From Streptomyces luomodiensis (GTDB lineage Bacteria; Actinomycetota; Actinomycetes; Streptomycetales; Streptomycetaceae): a stretch of 64,000 bases of DNA. The stretch covers positions 8,866,001-8,930,000 of the forward strand of contig NZ_CP117522.1 in assembly GCF_031679605.1 (NCBI RefSeq), in the 5' to 3' direction. Position 1 is the stretch's first letter; each line of letters opens with the position of its first letter. The notes under the pieces were generated by a model. It did no database searches. It was not told where the DNA came from and worked only from the letters and a program-made list of their open reading frames with translations. Below are positions 18,906 through 27,194 of this stretch, piece by piece. The translations under genes and the position numbers were made by a program.

Positions 18906-19739
18906 ATGAAGAGCAGCGGGCCCGGCATAGGGCTCAGGACAAGGGAGTGGCGGCCGTCCGACCACGGCCGGCTCGCGGTCAGCAAGGCGAATCCGGCCCG
19001 GGTCTACAACTATCTGGTCGGTGGTAAGGACAATTACCTCGCCGATTACGAACAGGCCCAGCGTTTTCTCGGAGTCGCCCCGGAGATCCGCGACACCGCC
19101 CTCTCGAATCGGCGATTTCTGCACCGTGCCGTCCGTCATCTCGCCGCCAGTGGCATCAGCCAATTCCTGGATATCGGTGCGGGATTGCCGGCGAACCCGA
19201 ATGTGCATGAGATCGCCCAGGCCGTGAATCCCCGGGCCCGGGTGGTCTACGCCGACAACGACCCCATCGTCGCCAGCCACGGCCAGGCCCGTCTCTCCGT
19301 CTCCGGCACCACGATGGTCAGGGCCGATATCCGCTCGCCCGACGACCTCCTGGGCCATGAGGAGCTGCGCCGGCTGCTCGACCCCACGCAGCCGGTCGCG
19401 ATCCTGCTCACCCTCGTCCTCGAATACCTCGAGGACCTGGAGGACCCCGTCGGCATCGTCCGCCGGCTCATGGACTGGGCCGCACCGGGCAGCTGTCTGG
19501 TCCTGTCCCATTCCACCGGTGACTTCACCCTCGACCACGACCGGGAGTGGGAGGTCATCAGCTTCGAGGGACCGGTCTCCCTGGTCTCCCGCGACCGTGC
19601 CCAGATCATGGAGTTCTTCACCGGCCTCGAACCGCTCGCCCCGGGCCTGGTGCAACTGTCCTCCTGGCGTCCGGGCATCGGCGCCGCGCACGACCCCAGC
19701 CGGATCTGGGCCTACGGCGGGGTGGCCCGCAAGCCGTAA
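18906..19739 (+). CDS. SAM-dependent methyltransferase, DUF574 family
   Basis: A 277-residue putative methyltransferase. Hallmarks of the streptomycete DUF574 family are present: the N-terminal NPARVYNYLVGGKDNYLADY segment, the NRRFLHRAVRHLA segment and the SAM-binding FLDIGAGLP motif, followed by VVYADNDPIV. Members are abundant in Streptomyces but their substrates are mostly unknown. ATG 18906 follows GTAGGGGAAT. The region upstream contains no other good start. Convergent with the AfsR-like gene. Confidence 0.85.
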   Translation: MKSSGPGIGLRTREWRPSDHGRLAVSKANPARVYNYLVGGKDNYLADYEQAQRFLGVAPEIRDTALSNRRFLHRAVRHLAASGISQFLDIGAGLPANPNVHEIAQAVNPRARVVYADNDPIVASHGQARLSVSGTTMVRADIRSPDDLLGHEELRRLLDPTQPVAILLTLVLEYLEDLEDPVGIVRRLMDWAAPGSCLVLSHSTGDFTLDHDREWEVISFEGPVSLVSRDRAQIMEFFTGLEPLAPGLVQLSSWRPGIGAAHDPSRIWAYGGVARKP

Positions 19740-19826
19740 CCCCGCCTTGCGCGCGCAGGACGCCCGTGACCGGCCCCCACGGCCCACGACCGGCATCCGC
19801 CCCGGCCGCCCGGTGACCCCAGCAGG

Positions 19827-22613
19827 TCACTCGCGCGGACCGGGGCCGATCTGCAAGGTCATACAGGCGGGGAAGAGCCCGCTCCAGGTGTGCCCGCGCC
19901 AGCTCTCGTACGTGCCGCGGCGCTTCCACACGGGCAGGGCCTGGTCCATATGGGCCCGGCCCTCATCGAACCTGCCCTGTTCCATATAGGTGATCCCGAT
20001 CTCGTACAGGGCGAAGCCCTCGTGGTGGATGTTGCCCGTGCGGCGGGCGTACTCCAGGCTCTCCTTGAAACAGGTCAGGGCGTCCTCGGGGCGGCCCAGG
20101 CCCCGGTGGGCCCGGCCGAGGTTGCCCAGGCCGATCACCTCGGCCGGCAGGTCCCCGGCCGCGCGGGCGAGGGCCAGCTGCCGCTCCTGCACCGTGATGG
20201 CCTCCTCGAACAGGCTCAGCTCGCACAGCGCGTCCGCGAGATTGCACAGGGAGCGCAACTCGCCCGCCACGTGGCCCAGTGCGCGCCAGAGCTCCAGCGC
20301 CGACTCCAGGCAGACCCGTACCTCGTCATAGCTGTGCTGGAGCCAGTACGCGGCGGAGAGGCCGTCCAGCGCCCATGCCTCGCTCTCCAGGTCGTCCAGG
20401 CGGCGGGCGATCTCGATGGCCAGCTCGTTGACCGTCTGGAGATCCTGGGCGTGGGCCCGGGGGAAGAGGAACCACTGGAGCGCCCGCGCCAGCGCCAGCC
20501 CGAGGCGTGCGATCGCCTCGGGCTGGGCGGGCTCGGCCGCGTGGGCGACGGCGGCCAGCAGATTGGGGAGTTCGCTCCTCAGCCAGCCCTCGGCCTCGTC
20601 GTGGCCGGTCAGCGGGACCGCCGGGCCCGCGACGGGATGCCGGGGCCAGGGGCGGAGCGGATCGAGCAGGGTGACCGCCTGCTGGGCGGTGGCCGCATAG
20701 CAGGACAGCGCCCGCTCCAGCGCCGCCGTGCGCTCCGCCTCGGACTCCTCCTGCTCGGCCTGTTCCAGGGCGAACAGCCGCAGCAGGTCGTGCATGTGGT
20801 AGCGGACCGAGTCCCGGCTCTCCAGGAGCTGGGCGTCCACCAGCCGCTCCAGCGCGTTCTCGGTGCGGTCGGCGGGCAGGTCCAGCAGCGCGGCGGCCAC
20901 CGGCAGGCTCACATCATGGCCGTGCACCACGCTGAGCAGCCGGAAGGCGCGCACCGCGTCCGCGTCGTCGGAGCGCCGGCCGAGCCGGAATCCCTCGTAG
21001 CTGACCTGGAAGCTGATACGGACGGCGAGATCGCCGAAGCGCAGCTCGTCCAGCCGGCCGCGGGCGTCGGTCAGCTTCGTTACGAGGGTGCGCAGCGGCC
21101 ACGCGGGGCGGGCGGCCAGCCGGGCGCCGGCGATCCGCAGCGCCAGCGGCAGCCCGCCGCACAGCCGGGTGATCTGCTCCGCCTCGGCGGGCTCGGCCCG
21201 CACCCGCTCCGCGCCCACCACCCGCTCCAGCAGCGCCACCGCCTGGTCCTGGGGGAGTACGTCCAGGTGCAGATGGGTGGCGCCCTCCAGGGTGGTCAGC
21301 ATCTCGCGGCTGGTGACCAGCGCGGCACAGCCCGGCCCGGCGGGGATCAGCGGCCGCACCTGGTCCACGCTCTTGGCGTTGTCGAGGATCACCAGCAGTC
21401 TGCGGCCCGCCGCCAGCGAACGGAACTGCGCGGACGCCTCGTCGGGGTCGCTCGGCACGTTCGAGCCGTCCACGCCGAGGGCGCGCAGGAACCGGCCGAG
21501 CACCTCGCCGGGTTCCAGGGCCGACTGCCCGGCGGTGGCCCCGTACAGATCCACATAGAGCTGGCCGTCGGGGAAGCGGTCGGCCAGCTGGTGCCCGGCG
21601 TGGATGGCCAGGGCCGACTTGCCGACCCCGCCGGTGCCGTCGATGGCCGCGAGCATCACCGACCGTCCGCCCGCGCCCTCGTCCGCCTCCGGGTCCCCGC
21701 CGGCGTGCAGCAGCGCCTCGATCACCGCGACCTCGCCGTGCCGGCCGGTGAACGCGGGGCTGGCGGGCGGCAGTTGGCGCGGGCCCCGGGGGGCCTTGCG
21801 CGGGGGTGCGGCGGGAACGGGCCGGTCCTCCTGCGGGGCGGGCGCCGTCAGCAGCGAGGCGTCGGCGTTCAGGATCCGCTCGTGGAGCCGGCGCAGCGGC
21901 GGGGTCGGCTCGACCCCCAGCTCCTCGCTCAGCAGCCGGCGCAGATCGCGGTAGGCGGCCAGGGCGTCGGCCTGCCGGCCGGACCGGTACAGGGCCAGCA
22001 TCAGCCGTCCGCGCAGCTCCTCCCGGAACGGATGCTCGGCGGTCAGCGCCTCCAGCTCACCCAGGACGGCCGCATGCCGCCCGCAGCGCAGGTCCGCCTC
22101 GATCCGGGCGTCCACGGCCCGCACCCGGCACTCCTGGAGCCGGGTGGCCTCCGCCGCCACCGCCGGGGTCGGGGGCACATCGGCGAACGGGGCGCCGCGC
22201 CACATCGCCAGCGCCTCGCGCAGCCGCTCGGCGGCGGCCTCGGGCGCCTCCCGGTCCAGGCACCGCCGCCCCTCCTCGACCAGCTGCTCGAAGCGGTGGG
22301 CGTCGAACTCGGCGGCCTCCACGGACAGCCGGTAGCCGTGCGCCTTGTAGCCCTGCTTCTCGGTGACCAGGGTCCGCCCGGACTCGTCGGCCAGGGTCTG
22401 GCGGAGGCGGGAGACATAGGTCTGGAGCAGTTTGGTGGCGCTCTGGGGCGCCCGGCCCTCGCCCCAGAGTTCGTCCAGGAGCCGCTCGGTGGACACGGTC
22501 TGGTTGGCGTGGCACAGCAGCACCGCGAGCAGCATCCGCCACTTGGCCGGCCCCAGGGAGGCCCACTCCTCGCCCTTGCGCAGCTCCAGCGGCCCCAGGA
22601 CCCGGTATCGCAC
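19827..22613 (-). CDS. AfsR/SARP-family transcriptional regulator
   Basis: A 928-residue regulator. Residues ~1-95 form the OmpR-type winged helix of SARPs (LGPLELRKGEEW, AKWRMLLAVLL). Residues ~98-245 are the bacterial transcriptional activation domain (AAEFDAHRFEQLVEEG, LMLALYRSGRQADAL). Residues ~285-560 are an NB-ARC ATPase with Walker A GTGGVGKSALA. The C-terminal third carries tetratricopeptide repeats (GNLGRAHRGLGRPEDAL). This is the AfsR architecture, which integrates signals and activates secondary-metabolite genes. It is not in an obvious biosynthetic cluster; the nearest minus-strand gene upstream is a TauD-like dioxygenase. Start ATG 22613 follows GGAAGG. Confidence 0.9.
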   Translation of the reverse strand: MRYRVLGPLELRKGEEWASLGPAKWRMLLAVLLCHANQTVSTERLLDELWGEGRAPQSATKLLQTYVSRLRQTLADESGRTLVTEKQGYKAHGYRLSVEAAEFDAHRFEQLVEEGRRCLDREAPEAAAERLREALAMWRGAPFADVPPTPAVAAEATRLQECRVRAVDARIEADLRCGRHAAVLGELEALTAEHPFREELRGRLMLALYRSGRQADALAAYRDLRRLLSEELGVEPTPPLRRLHERILNADASLLTAPAPQEDRPVPAAPPRKAPRGPRQLPPASPAFTGRHGEVAVIEALLHAGGDPEADEGAGGRSVMLAAIDGTGGVGKSALAIHAGHQLADRFPDGQLYVDLYGATAGQSALEPGEVLGRFLRALGVDGSNVPSDPDEASAQFRSLAAGRRLLVILDNAKSVDQVRPLIPAGPGCAALVTSREMLTTLEGATHLHLDVLPQDQAVALLERVVGAERVRAEPAEAEQITRLCGGLPLALRIAGARLAARPAWPLRTLVTKLTDARGRLDELRFGDLAVRISFQVSYEGFRLGRRSDDADAVRAFRLLSVVHGHDVSLPVAAALLDLPADRTENALERLVDAQLLESRDSVRYHMHDLLRLFALEQAEQEESEAERTAALERALSCYAATAQQAVTLLDPLRPWPRHPVAGPAVPLTGHDEAEGWLRSELPNLLAAVAHAAEPAQPEAIARLGLALARALQWFLFPRAHAQDLQTVNELAIEIARRLDDLESEAWALDGLSAAYWLQHSYDEVRVCLESALELWRALGHVAGELRSLCNLADALCELSLFEEAITVQERQLALARAAGDLPAEVIGLGNLGRAHRGLGRPEDALTCFKESLEYARRTGNIHHEGFALYEIGITYMEQGRFDEGRAHMDQALPVWKRRGTYESWRGHTWSGLFPACMTLQIGPGPRE

Positions 22614-22776
22614 CCGTCGCCTTCCGTCGGCTCGTCAACTGACCACTCCGCAACGGTTATACCTCCGGTGTGGCCCTGACGCGTATCGTTTCATCCGCGC
22701 CGGAGGTGTCCTCGCCGGGTACGGGCGTGCGGATGACCGGAAAACGTCGCGCCGGGGCCCCGGCGGACAGCGGAGG

Positions 22777-23712
22777 TCAGAACGGCTGGTCGCCCTCGAT
22801 GGCCACGCGTTCGGCGACCCTGCGGTGCGGGGCGTAGTCATTGGCCGCGTAGTGCTGGGTGGCGCGGTTGTCCCAGAACGCCACATCGCCCGGCTGCCAG
22901 TGGAAACGCACCTGGTACTCCGGGACGTGCGCCTGCCGGCACAGGAAGCTCAGCAGCCGGTCGCTCTCCGCCCGCTCCATCCCGGTGATCCGGGTGGTGA
23001 AGGAGGTGTTGACGAACAGCATCCGGCGGCCCGTCTCCGGATGGGTGCGCACGACCGGGTGCTCCACCGGCGGGAACATCTCCTGGAACGGGGCGAGCCG
23101 CTCGGGTCCGTAGAAGCGGGCGAAACCGGGGATGAAGTCGTGGACGGCGGTGGCACCGTCGATACGGTCCTTCACCTCCGCCGGAAGGTTGTCGTACGCC
23201 GCGGCCATGTCCGCCCACAGGGTGTCCCCGCCCACCGGCGGCACCTCGCGCAGTTGCAGTACGGCGCCGAGCGCGGGCCGGGTCCGGAAGGTGACGTCGG
23301 TGTGCCAGACGTTCTCGAAGGTCGGGGTGGCGCCGGACCCCTTGTCGAAGCGGACGACATCCGCGCTGGAACCGGCGGCGAGCAGCGGGTTGGTCTCCAA
23401 CTCGCCCCAGTGGCGGGCGAATCCGCGCTGCTGCTCCGAAGTGAGGTGCTGGCCGCGGAAGAAGAGCACCTTCCACTCCAGCAGGGCGCGGTTGACCTCC
23501 TCGCGCAGCGCGGGCTCCAGCGGCCGGGAGAGGTCCAGGCCGCGGATCTCGGCGCCGATGACGCGTCCGAGCGGCACCACCTCGAACCTCTCGTACGGCC
23601 GCTCCTCCCACCCTTCGGGCAGCCGGCGCAGAATGCGCGGGCCCTCGTACATCCCGCCCGGCGGGATGTGGGCCTCGCGCAGCGTCGCTGGGGCGGTGTC
23701 GACGACGGTCAT
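22777..23712 (-). CDS. TauD/TfdA-family Fe(II)/2-oxoglutarate dioxygenase
   Basis: A 311-residue dioxygenase that would couple 2-oxoglutarate decarboxylation to oxidation of an organic substrate. The iron ligands are His137 and Asp139 (WHTDVTF) and His287 (ATQHYA). Arg298 and Arg302 lie 11 and 15 residues after His287, the same spacing as the 2-oxoglutarate-binding arginines in E. coli TauD as I recall. All catalytic residues are therefore present. Family members act on taurine, alkylsulfonates, 2,4-D or secondary metabolites; no sulfonate importer adjoins, so the substrate is open. A recognisable promoter lies about 260 bp upstream at 23975-24004. Confidence 0.87.
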   Translation of the reverse strand: MTVVDTAPATLREAHIPPGGMYEGPRILRRLPEGWEERPYERFEVVPLGRVIGAEIRGLDLSRPLEPALREEVNRALLEWKVLFFRGQHLTSEQQRGFARHWGELETNPLLAAGSSADVVRFDKGSGATPTFENVWHTDVTFRTRPALGAVLQLREVPPVGGDTLWADMAAAYDNLPAEVKDRIDGATAVHDFIPGFARFYGPERLAPFQEMFPPVEHPVVRTHPETGRRMLFVNTSFTTRITGMERAESDRLLSFLCRQAHVPEYQVRFHWQPGDVAFWDNRATQHYAANDYAPHRRVAERVAIEGDQPF

Positions 23713-23974
23713 GGCGTCTCCTCATGCGTGACACGGAAGGGGCGGGCGGGAAAAGAGAGGGGTGCCCTCGTGCCGCGGGGAACCACGGGAATGTCGTCCG
23801 GATCGTCGGATGCCCGGATCGTCAGGGGAATGACCGGCGTGGTCTCGGGGGCGCGGGGGCGGTTGGCCGCGGGATGTGGGAAATCCCGGTCAGTGGCCCG
23901 AGCGCGTACACCCGGTCCGGTCCGGAACGCGAAGATGTCCCGTCGAGTCGAACCGGTGCCTGATCATGAGGGCA

Positions 23975-24004
23975 ATTCTGGGATCTGTCCCGGTGAGCTG
24001 TCAA
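23975..24004 (-). promoter_or_regulatory. Candidate vegetative promoter reading toward the TauD-like gene
   Basis: On the minus strand TTGACA (24004-23999) is followed after 18 bp by CAGAAT (23980-23975). It lies in the 351-bp gap between the LysR and TauD-like genes, leaving a leader of about 260 bases. I saw no riboswitch or leader peptide that I could support in that leader. Confidence 0.5.
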
Positions 24005-24042
24005 CGGTGCGTGTCACCTACGTCCACGGGGTGACTCCTTAC

Positions 24043-24088
24043 CCGGTGGCGGAGCCGGACGCCTCATCCGGTGGCGGAGCCGGACGCC
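24043..24088. repeat. 21-bp direct repeat spanning the LysR stop codon
   Basis: The 21-bp sequence at 24068-24088, which encodes the last codons of the LysR protein, recurs at 24043-24063 just beyond the stop, a period of 25 bp. The copy contains a TAA in another reading frame. Confidence 0.7.
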
Positions 24089-24978
24089 GGGCGGGACGGA
24101 CCGCCCAGGGCGGTGCGGGCGCGCTCGACCAGGGCCCGGCCGGCCGGGCCGCTCGGGCCGTCCGCCCGCCAGGCGAACACCAGCCGCCCCCGCAGGGCCG
24201 GCCGGTCGATGAGGACCGGCCGCAGCCGGTCCGCGCGCGCCTCGGCGAACGCGCCGGGCAGGATCGCCGCGCCCAGCCCCCGCTCGGCGAGCTGTGCCAG
24301 CACCTCCGGATCGCTGGCCTCGAACGCGATGTGCGGGGTGAAACCGGCGGCCGCGCACGCCTCGTCGATCCGGGTGCGCAGCCCCGTGCCGCGCGGCAGG
24401 CTGATCAGCGCACGGCCCCGCAGAGTGTCCAGCGAGATGGCGGAGTGCACGGCGAGCTCGTGGTCCGGGCTGACCGCGGCCACGATCGGCTGATCCGTGA
24501 TCACCTCCAGCGCGACGCCGGCCGGGGTGCTTTCGCCCACGCTGACGATGGCCGCGTCGAGCCGTCCCGTGCGCAGACCCTCCAGCAGCTCGTCCGACCT
24601 GGCCTCGGTGAGGGTGATCTCCACCGCCGGATGGGCGTCGTGGAACTCCGCCAGCAGCCCCGGCAGATCCACGTTGTGCGACGTCACCGTGCCGACCGCG
24701 ACATGCCCGCGCAGCAGCCCGGTCAGCTCGTCGACCGCGAGCCGGGCGCCCTCCACCGCCGCGAGCGCCGCCCGTGCGTAGGGCAGCACCGCCGCGCCCG
24801 CCTCGGTCAGCCGCACCGAGCGGCCCGAACGGTCCAGCAGCTCCTGGCCCAGCTCGCGCTCCAGCCGGCGGATCTGCGCGCTGACACCCGGCTGGGCCAC
24901 ATGCACCCGCTCCGCGGCCCGGGTGAAGTTCCGCTCCTCGGCCACCGCCACGAAGTACACGAGCTGCCGCAGTTCCAT
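24064..24978 (-). CDS. LysR-family transcriptional regulator
   Basis: A 304-residue LysR regulator. The N-terminal helix-turn-helix is MELRQLVYFVAVAEERNFTR with AQPGVSAQIRRLERELG as recognition region. The rest is the periplasmic-binding-like effector domain (HVAVGTVTSHNVDLPGLL). It is divergent from a small SnoaL-like gene 88 bp away, the classical LysR arrangement, so that gene is the likely target. The last codons are duplicated after the stop. Effector unknown. Confidence 0.88.
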   Translation of the reverse strand: MELRQLVYFVAVAEERNFTRAAERVHVAQPGVSAQIRRLERELGQELLDRSGRSVRLTEAGAAVLPYARAALAAVEGARLAVDELTGLLRGHVAVGTVTSHNVDLPGLLAEFHDAHPAVEITLTEARSDELLEGLRTGRLDAAIVSVGESTPAGVALEVITDQPIVAAVSPDHELAVHSAISLDTLRGRALISLPRGTGLRTRIDEACAAAGFTPHIAFEASDPEVLAQLAERGLGAAILPGAFAEARADRLRPVLIDRPALRGRLVFAWRADGPSGPAGRALVERARTALGGPSRPASGSATG

Positions 24979-25066
24979 AACCGATGATTCTAGCTCCCAG
25001 ACCTGCCATCTCTTGGACTTCTGGTTCGGGCCGCCGGAGAGTGGAGGCAGACGAGAGGAGTCGACG

Positions 25067-25456
25067 ATGACCGAGACCCGTGACCGCGCCACCACCCCCG
25101 AGGACCTGGCCCGGCTGTTCGTGGAGCGCGCCAACGCCGGTGACGCCGAGGGACTGGCCGAGCTCTACGAGCCGGACGCGGTGCTCGCCTATCCGCCGGG
25201 CGCCACGACCGTCGGCCGGGAGGCGATCCGCGCCGTCTGCGAGCGGATGCTGGCACACGCCCCGGGCCCGTTCCGGACCGAGGAGGCGCTGCCGACCGTC
25301 CGCTACGGCGATCTGGCCCTCACCTCGACCCGCCCCGCCGACCACACCGGCGGCCGGGTCCAGGTGGCCCGCCGGCAGCCGGACGGCACCTGGCTGCGCA
25401 TCATGGACCGCCCCGAGATCCGTCCCGAGAACCGCCCCGAGCCCGGGGCCGAGTGA
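25067..25456 (+). CDS. SnoaL-like / NTF2-fold small protein
   Basis: A 129-residue NTF2-fold protein (TPEDLARLFVERANAGDAEG, LAELYEPDAVLAYPPG). Such proteins are ketosteroid-isomerase-like enzymes or ligand-binding proteins that protect against or transform small molecules. ATG 25067 follows GAGAGGAG at a good distance. It is divergent from the LysR gene and probably under its control. The C-terminus repeats Arg-Pro-Glu units (PEIRPENRPEP) that look unstructured. Confidence 0.8.
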   Translation: MTETRDRATTPEDLARLFVERANAGDAEGLAELYEPDAVLAYPPGATTVGREAIRAVCERMLAHAPGPFRTEEALPTVRYGDLALTSTRPADHTGGRVQVARRQPDGTWLRIMDRPEIRPENRPEPGAE

Positions 25457-25653
25457 GGACCGTGCCCATCGGGGCCGGGACCGGCGGGCCGGACCAGGAC
25501 GGTGCGGTCCGTCCGGTGGGCCCGGTGCCGACGGGCCGGGCGCCAGCGCTGGCGGCCGCCTGACACCGCGCCTAGCGTGGACAGCAGGCAGCGGTCTCGC
25601 GAGACGGTCCGACGCGACGAGTGCCGGACCGTTCCTGGCGCGGGAGGTCGGGA

Positions 25654-26796
25654 ATGGACTCCGTCTCCTTCCTTCTGGTCGCCGTCATCCTCACGGCACT
25701 GGCCTTCGACTTCACCAACGGATTCCACGACACGGCCAACTCGATGGCCACGTCCATCGCCACGGGGGCGCTGTCGCCCCGGATCGCGGTCGCCGTCGCC
25801 GCGGTGCTCAATCTGGCGGGGGCCTTCCTCTCCACGGAAGTGGCCGAGACGATCTCCAACGGCATCGTCGACGACGTCCGGGTCTCCCCGGTCATGATCT
25901 TCGCGGGCCTGGTCGGGGCGATTCTGTGGAATCTGGCCACCTGGTTCGCCGGGCTGCCGTCGAGTTCCTCACACGCCCTGTTCGGCGGGCTGATCGGCGC
26001 GGTGTGGGTGGGTGCGGGGGGCTCCGCGGTGCGCTTCCCCGCGATCGTCGAGAAGATCGTGGTGCCGGGGCTCGCCTCGCCGGTGGTGGCCTGTGTGGTG
26101 GCCGTGGCGGCGACCTATCTCGCCTATGTGATCACCCGCCGGGCGGCCGCCCATGCGGCGCGGAAGGGCTTCCGCGCCGGCCAGGTGGGATCCGCCTCCC
26201 TGGTGGCCCTCGCCCACGGCACCAACGACGCGCAGAAGACGATGGGCGTCATCACCCTCACCCTCATCTCCGGCGGTGTGCTCGGCCACGGCGCGGGGCC
26301 GCCGTGGTGGGTGGTGCTCAGCGCGGGCCTGGCGATCTCACTCGGCACCTATGCCGGAGGGTGGCGGATCATCCGGACCATGGGGAGGGGGCTGACCGAC
26401 ATCCAGCCCCCGCAGGGCTTCGCCGCCGAGACCAGCGCGACCGCGGTGATCCTGGCCTCGTCGCATCTGGGCTTCGCGCTGTCCACCACCCAGGTGTGCA
26501 CCGGCAGCATCCTGGGGGCGGGGCTCGGCCGGAGGCTGGCCCAGGTGCGCTGGGGGATCGCCGGGCGGATCGCCGTGTCCTGGCTGCTGACCCTGCCCGC
26601 GGCGGCGGCCGTGGGCGGGGTCGCGGCCTGGGTGGCGGGCCGGGGCAACGCCGGGGTGGCCCTGGTGGCGGGCGTAGCCGTGGCGGCGGCGGTGGGCTTC
26701 TTCGTCCTCGCCCGCCGCCGCCCGGTGAACCCGGACAACGTCAACGCGCCGCGACTTCCCGAGCGGGCCGAGCGCTCCCTGGGCACGACCGCCTGA
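25654..26796 (+). CDS. Inorganic phosphate transporter, PiT family
   Basis: A 380-residue membrane protein with about ten TM helices. It has both copies of the PiT signature: GFHDTANSMATSIATGALSP near the N-terminus and ALAHGTNDAQKTMGV in the second half. PiT proteins carry metal-phosphate with protons. ATG 25654 follows GGGAGGTCGG. The final ~40 residues are soluble. A small two-TM protein gene follows 65 bp later, an association often seen in Streptomyces. The stop region is repeated three times (26785-26832). I found no clear PHO box upstream. Confidence 0.9.
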   Translation: MDSVSFLLVAVILTALAFDFTNGFHDTANSMATSIATGALSPRIAVAVAAVLNLAGAFLSTEVAETISNGIVDDVRVSPVMIFAGLVGAILWNLATWFAGLPSSSSHALFGGLIGAVWVGAGGSAVRFPAIVEKIVVPGLASPVVACVVAVAATYLAYVITRRAAAHAARKGFRAGQVGSASLVALAHGTNDAQKTMGVITLTLISGGVLGHGAGPPWWVVLSAGLAISLGTYAGGWRIIRTMGRGLTDIQPPQGFAAETSATAVILASSHLGFALSTTQVCTGSILGAGLGRRLAQVRWGIAGRIAVSWLLTLPAAAAVGGVAAWVAGRGNAGVALVAGVAVAAAVGFFVLARRRPVNPDNVNAPRLPERAERSLGTTA

Positions 26797-26832
26797 GCGC
26801 ACGACCGGCTGAGCGTACGACCGCTTGAACCC
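26785..26832. repeat. Three tandem 16-bp copies carrying TGA in all three frames
   Basis: ACGACCGCCTGAGCGC, ACGACCGGCTGAGCGT and ACGACCGCTTGAACCC follow one another without gaps. The first contains the phosphate transporter stop (26794-26796). Because the period is 16 bp, the other two TGA triplets fall in the other two forward frames. Confidence 0.8.
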
Positions 26833-26861
26833 GGACCGACCGCCGTGAGGAGCTGAACCGC

Positions 26862-27116
26862 ATGGGCACCACGTGGGGCACGATCGGCGGGGTCTTCGGG
26901 GTCAGCCTCGGGGTCACCGTCCTGGTGGTCGTGATGTTCTCCCTCGGCGTCGCCGCCTGGGCCCGCGCCGGCGGCGGCGCACCGCGCCACGGCGCACACC
27001 GCGACCGTTCGCACCGCGACCGTTCGGAGCGGGTGGCGGCGGCCGCGGCGGTGGCGTGTTTCGCCGCGTGTCTGGCGACCGCCGCCTATGGCATCGACCT
27101 GATCGTTCCGGGCTGA
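26862..27116 (+). CDS. Small two-TM membrane protein downstream of the phosphate transporter
   Basis: An 84-residue protein with hydrophobic segments at about residues 6-33 and 58-82, separated by a basic His/Arg/Asp-rich loop that repeats DRSHRDRS. ATG 26862 follows GAGGAGCTGAAC. It lies 65 bp after the PiT gene on the same strand and is probably cotranscribed. The function is unknown; a modulatory or stabilising role for the transporter is inference from position. Confidence 0.65.
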   Translation: MGTTWGTIGGVFGVSLGVTVLVVVMFSLGVAAWARAGGGAPRHGAHRDRSHRDRSERVAAAAAVACFAACLATAAYGIDLIVPG

Positions 27117-27194
27117 GCGCGCTTGCGACAATGGATTCCTGCCGAGCACCGCCGCGGACCGCGGTGCTCTTGTCCTCCCGGGAGAGCGCGCACG

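Noticed and set aside
19890..22679. A 929-codon plus-strand frame opposite the AfsR-like gene
   Set aside because: Low-complexity shadow translation rich in Gly, Arg, Gln and Val, with no motif, opposite a well-supported regulator.
25457..25653. PHO box or strong promoter upstream of the phosphate transporter
   Set aside because: A TAGCGT hexamer is present at 25573-25578, but no GTTCACC-type direct repeats and no convincing -35 were found.
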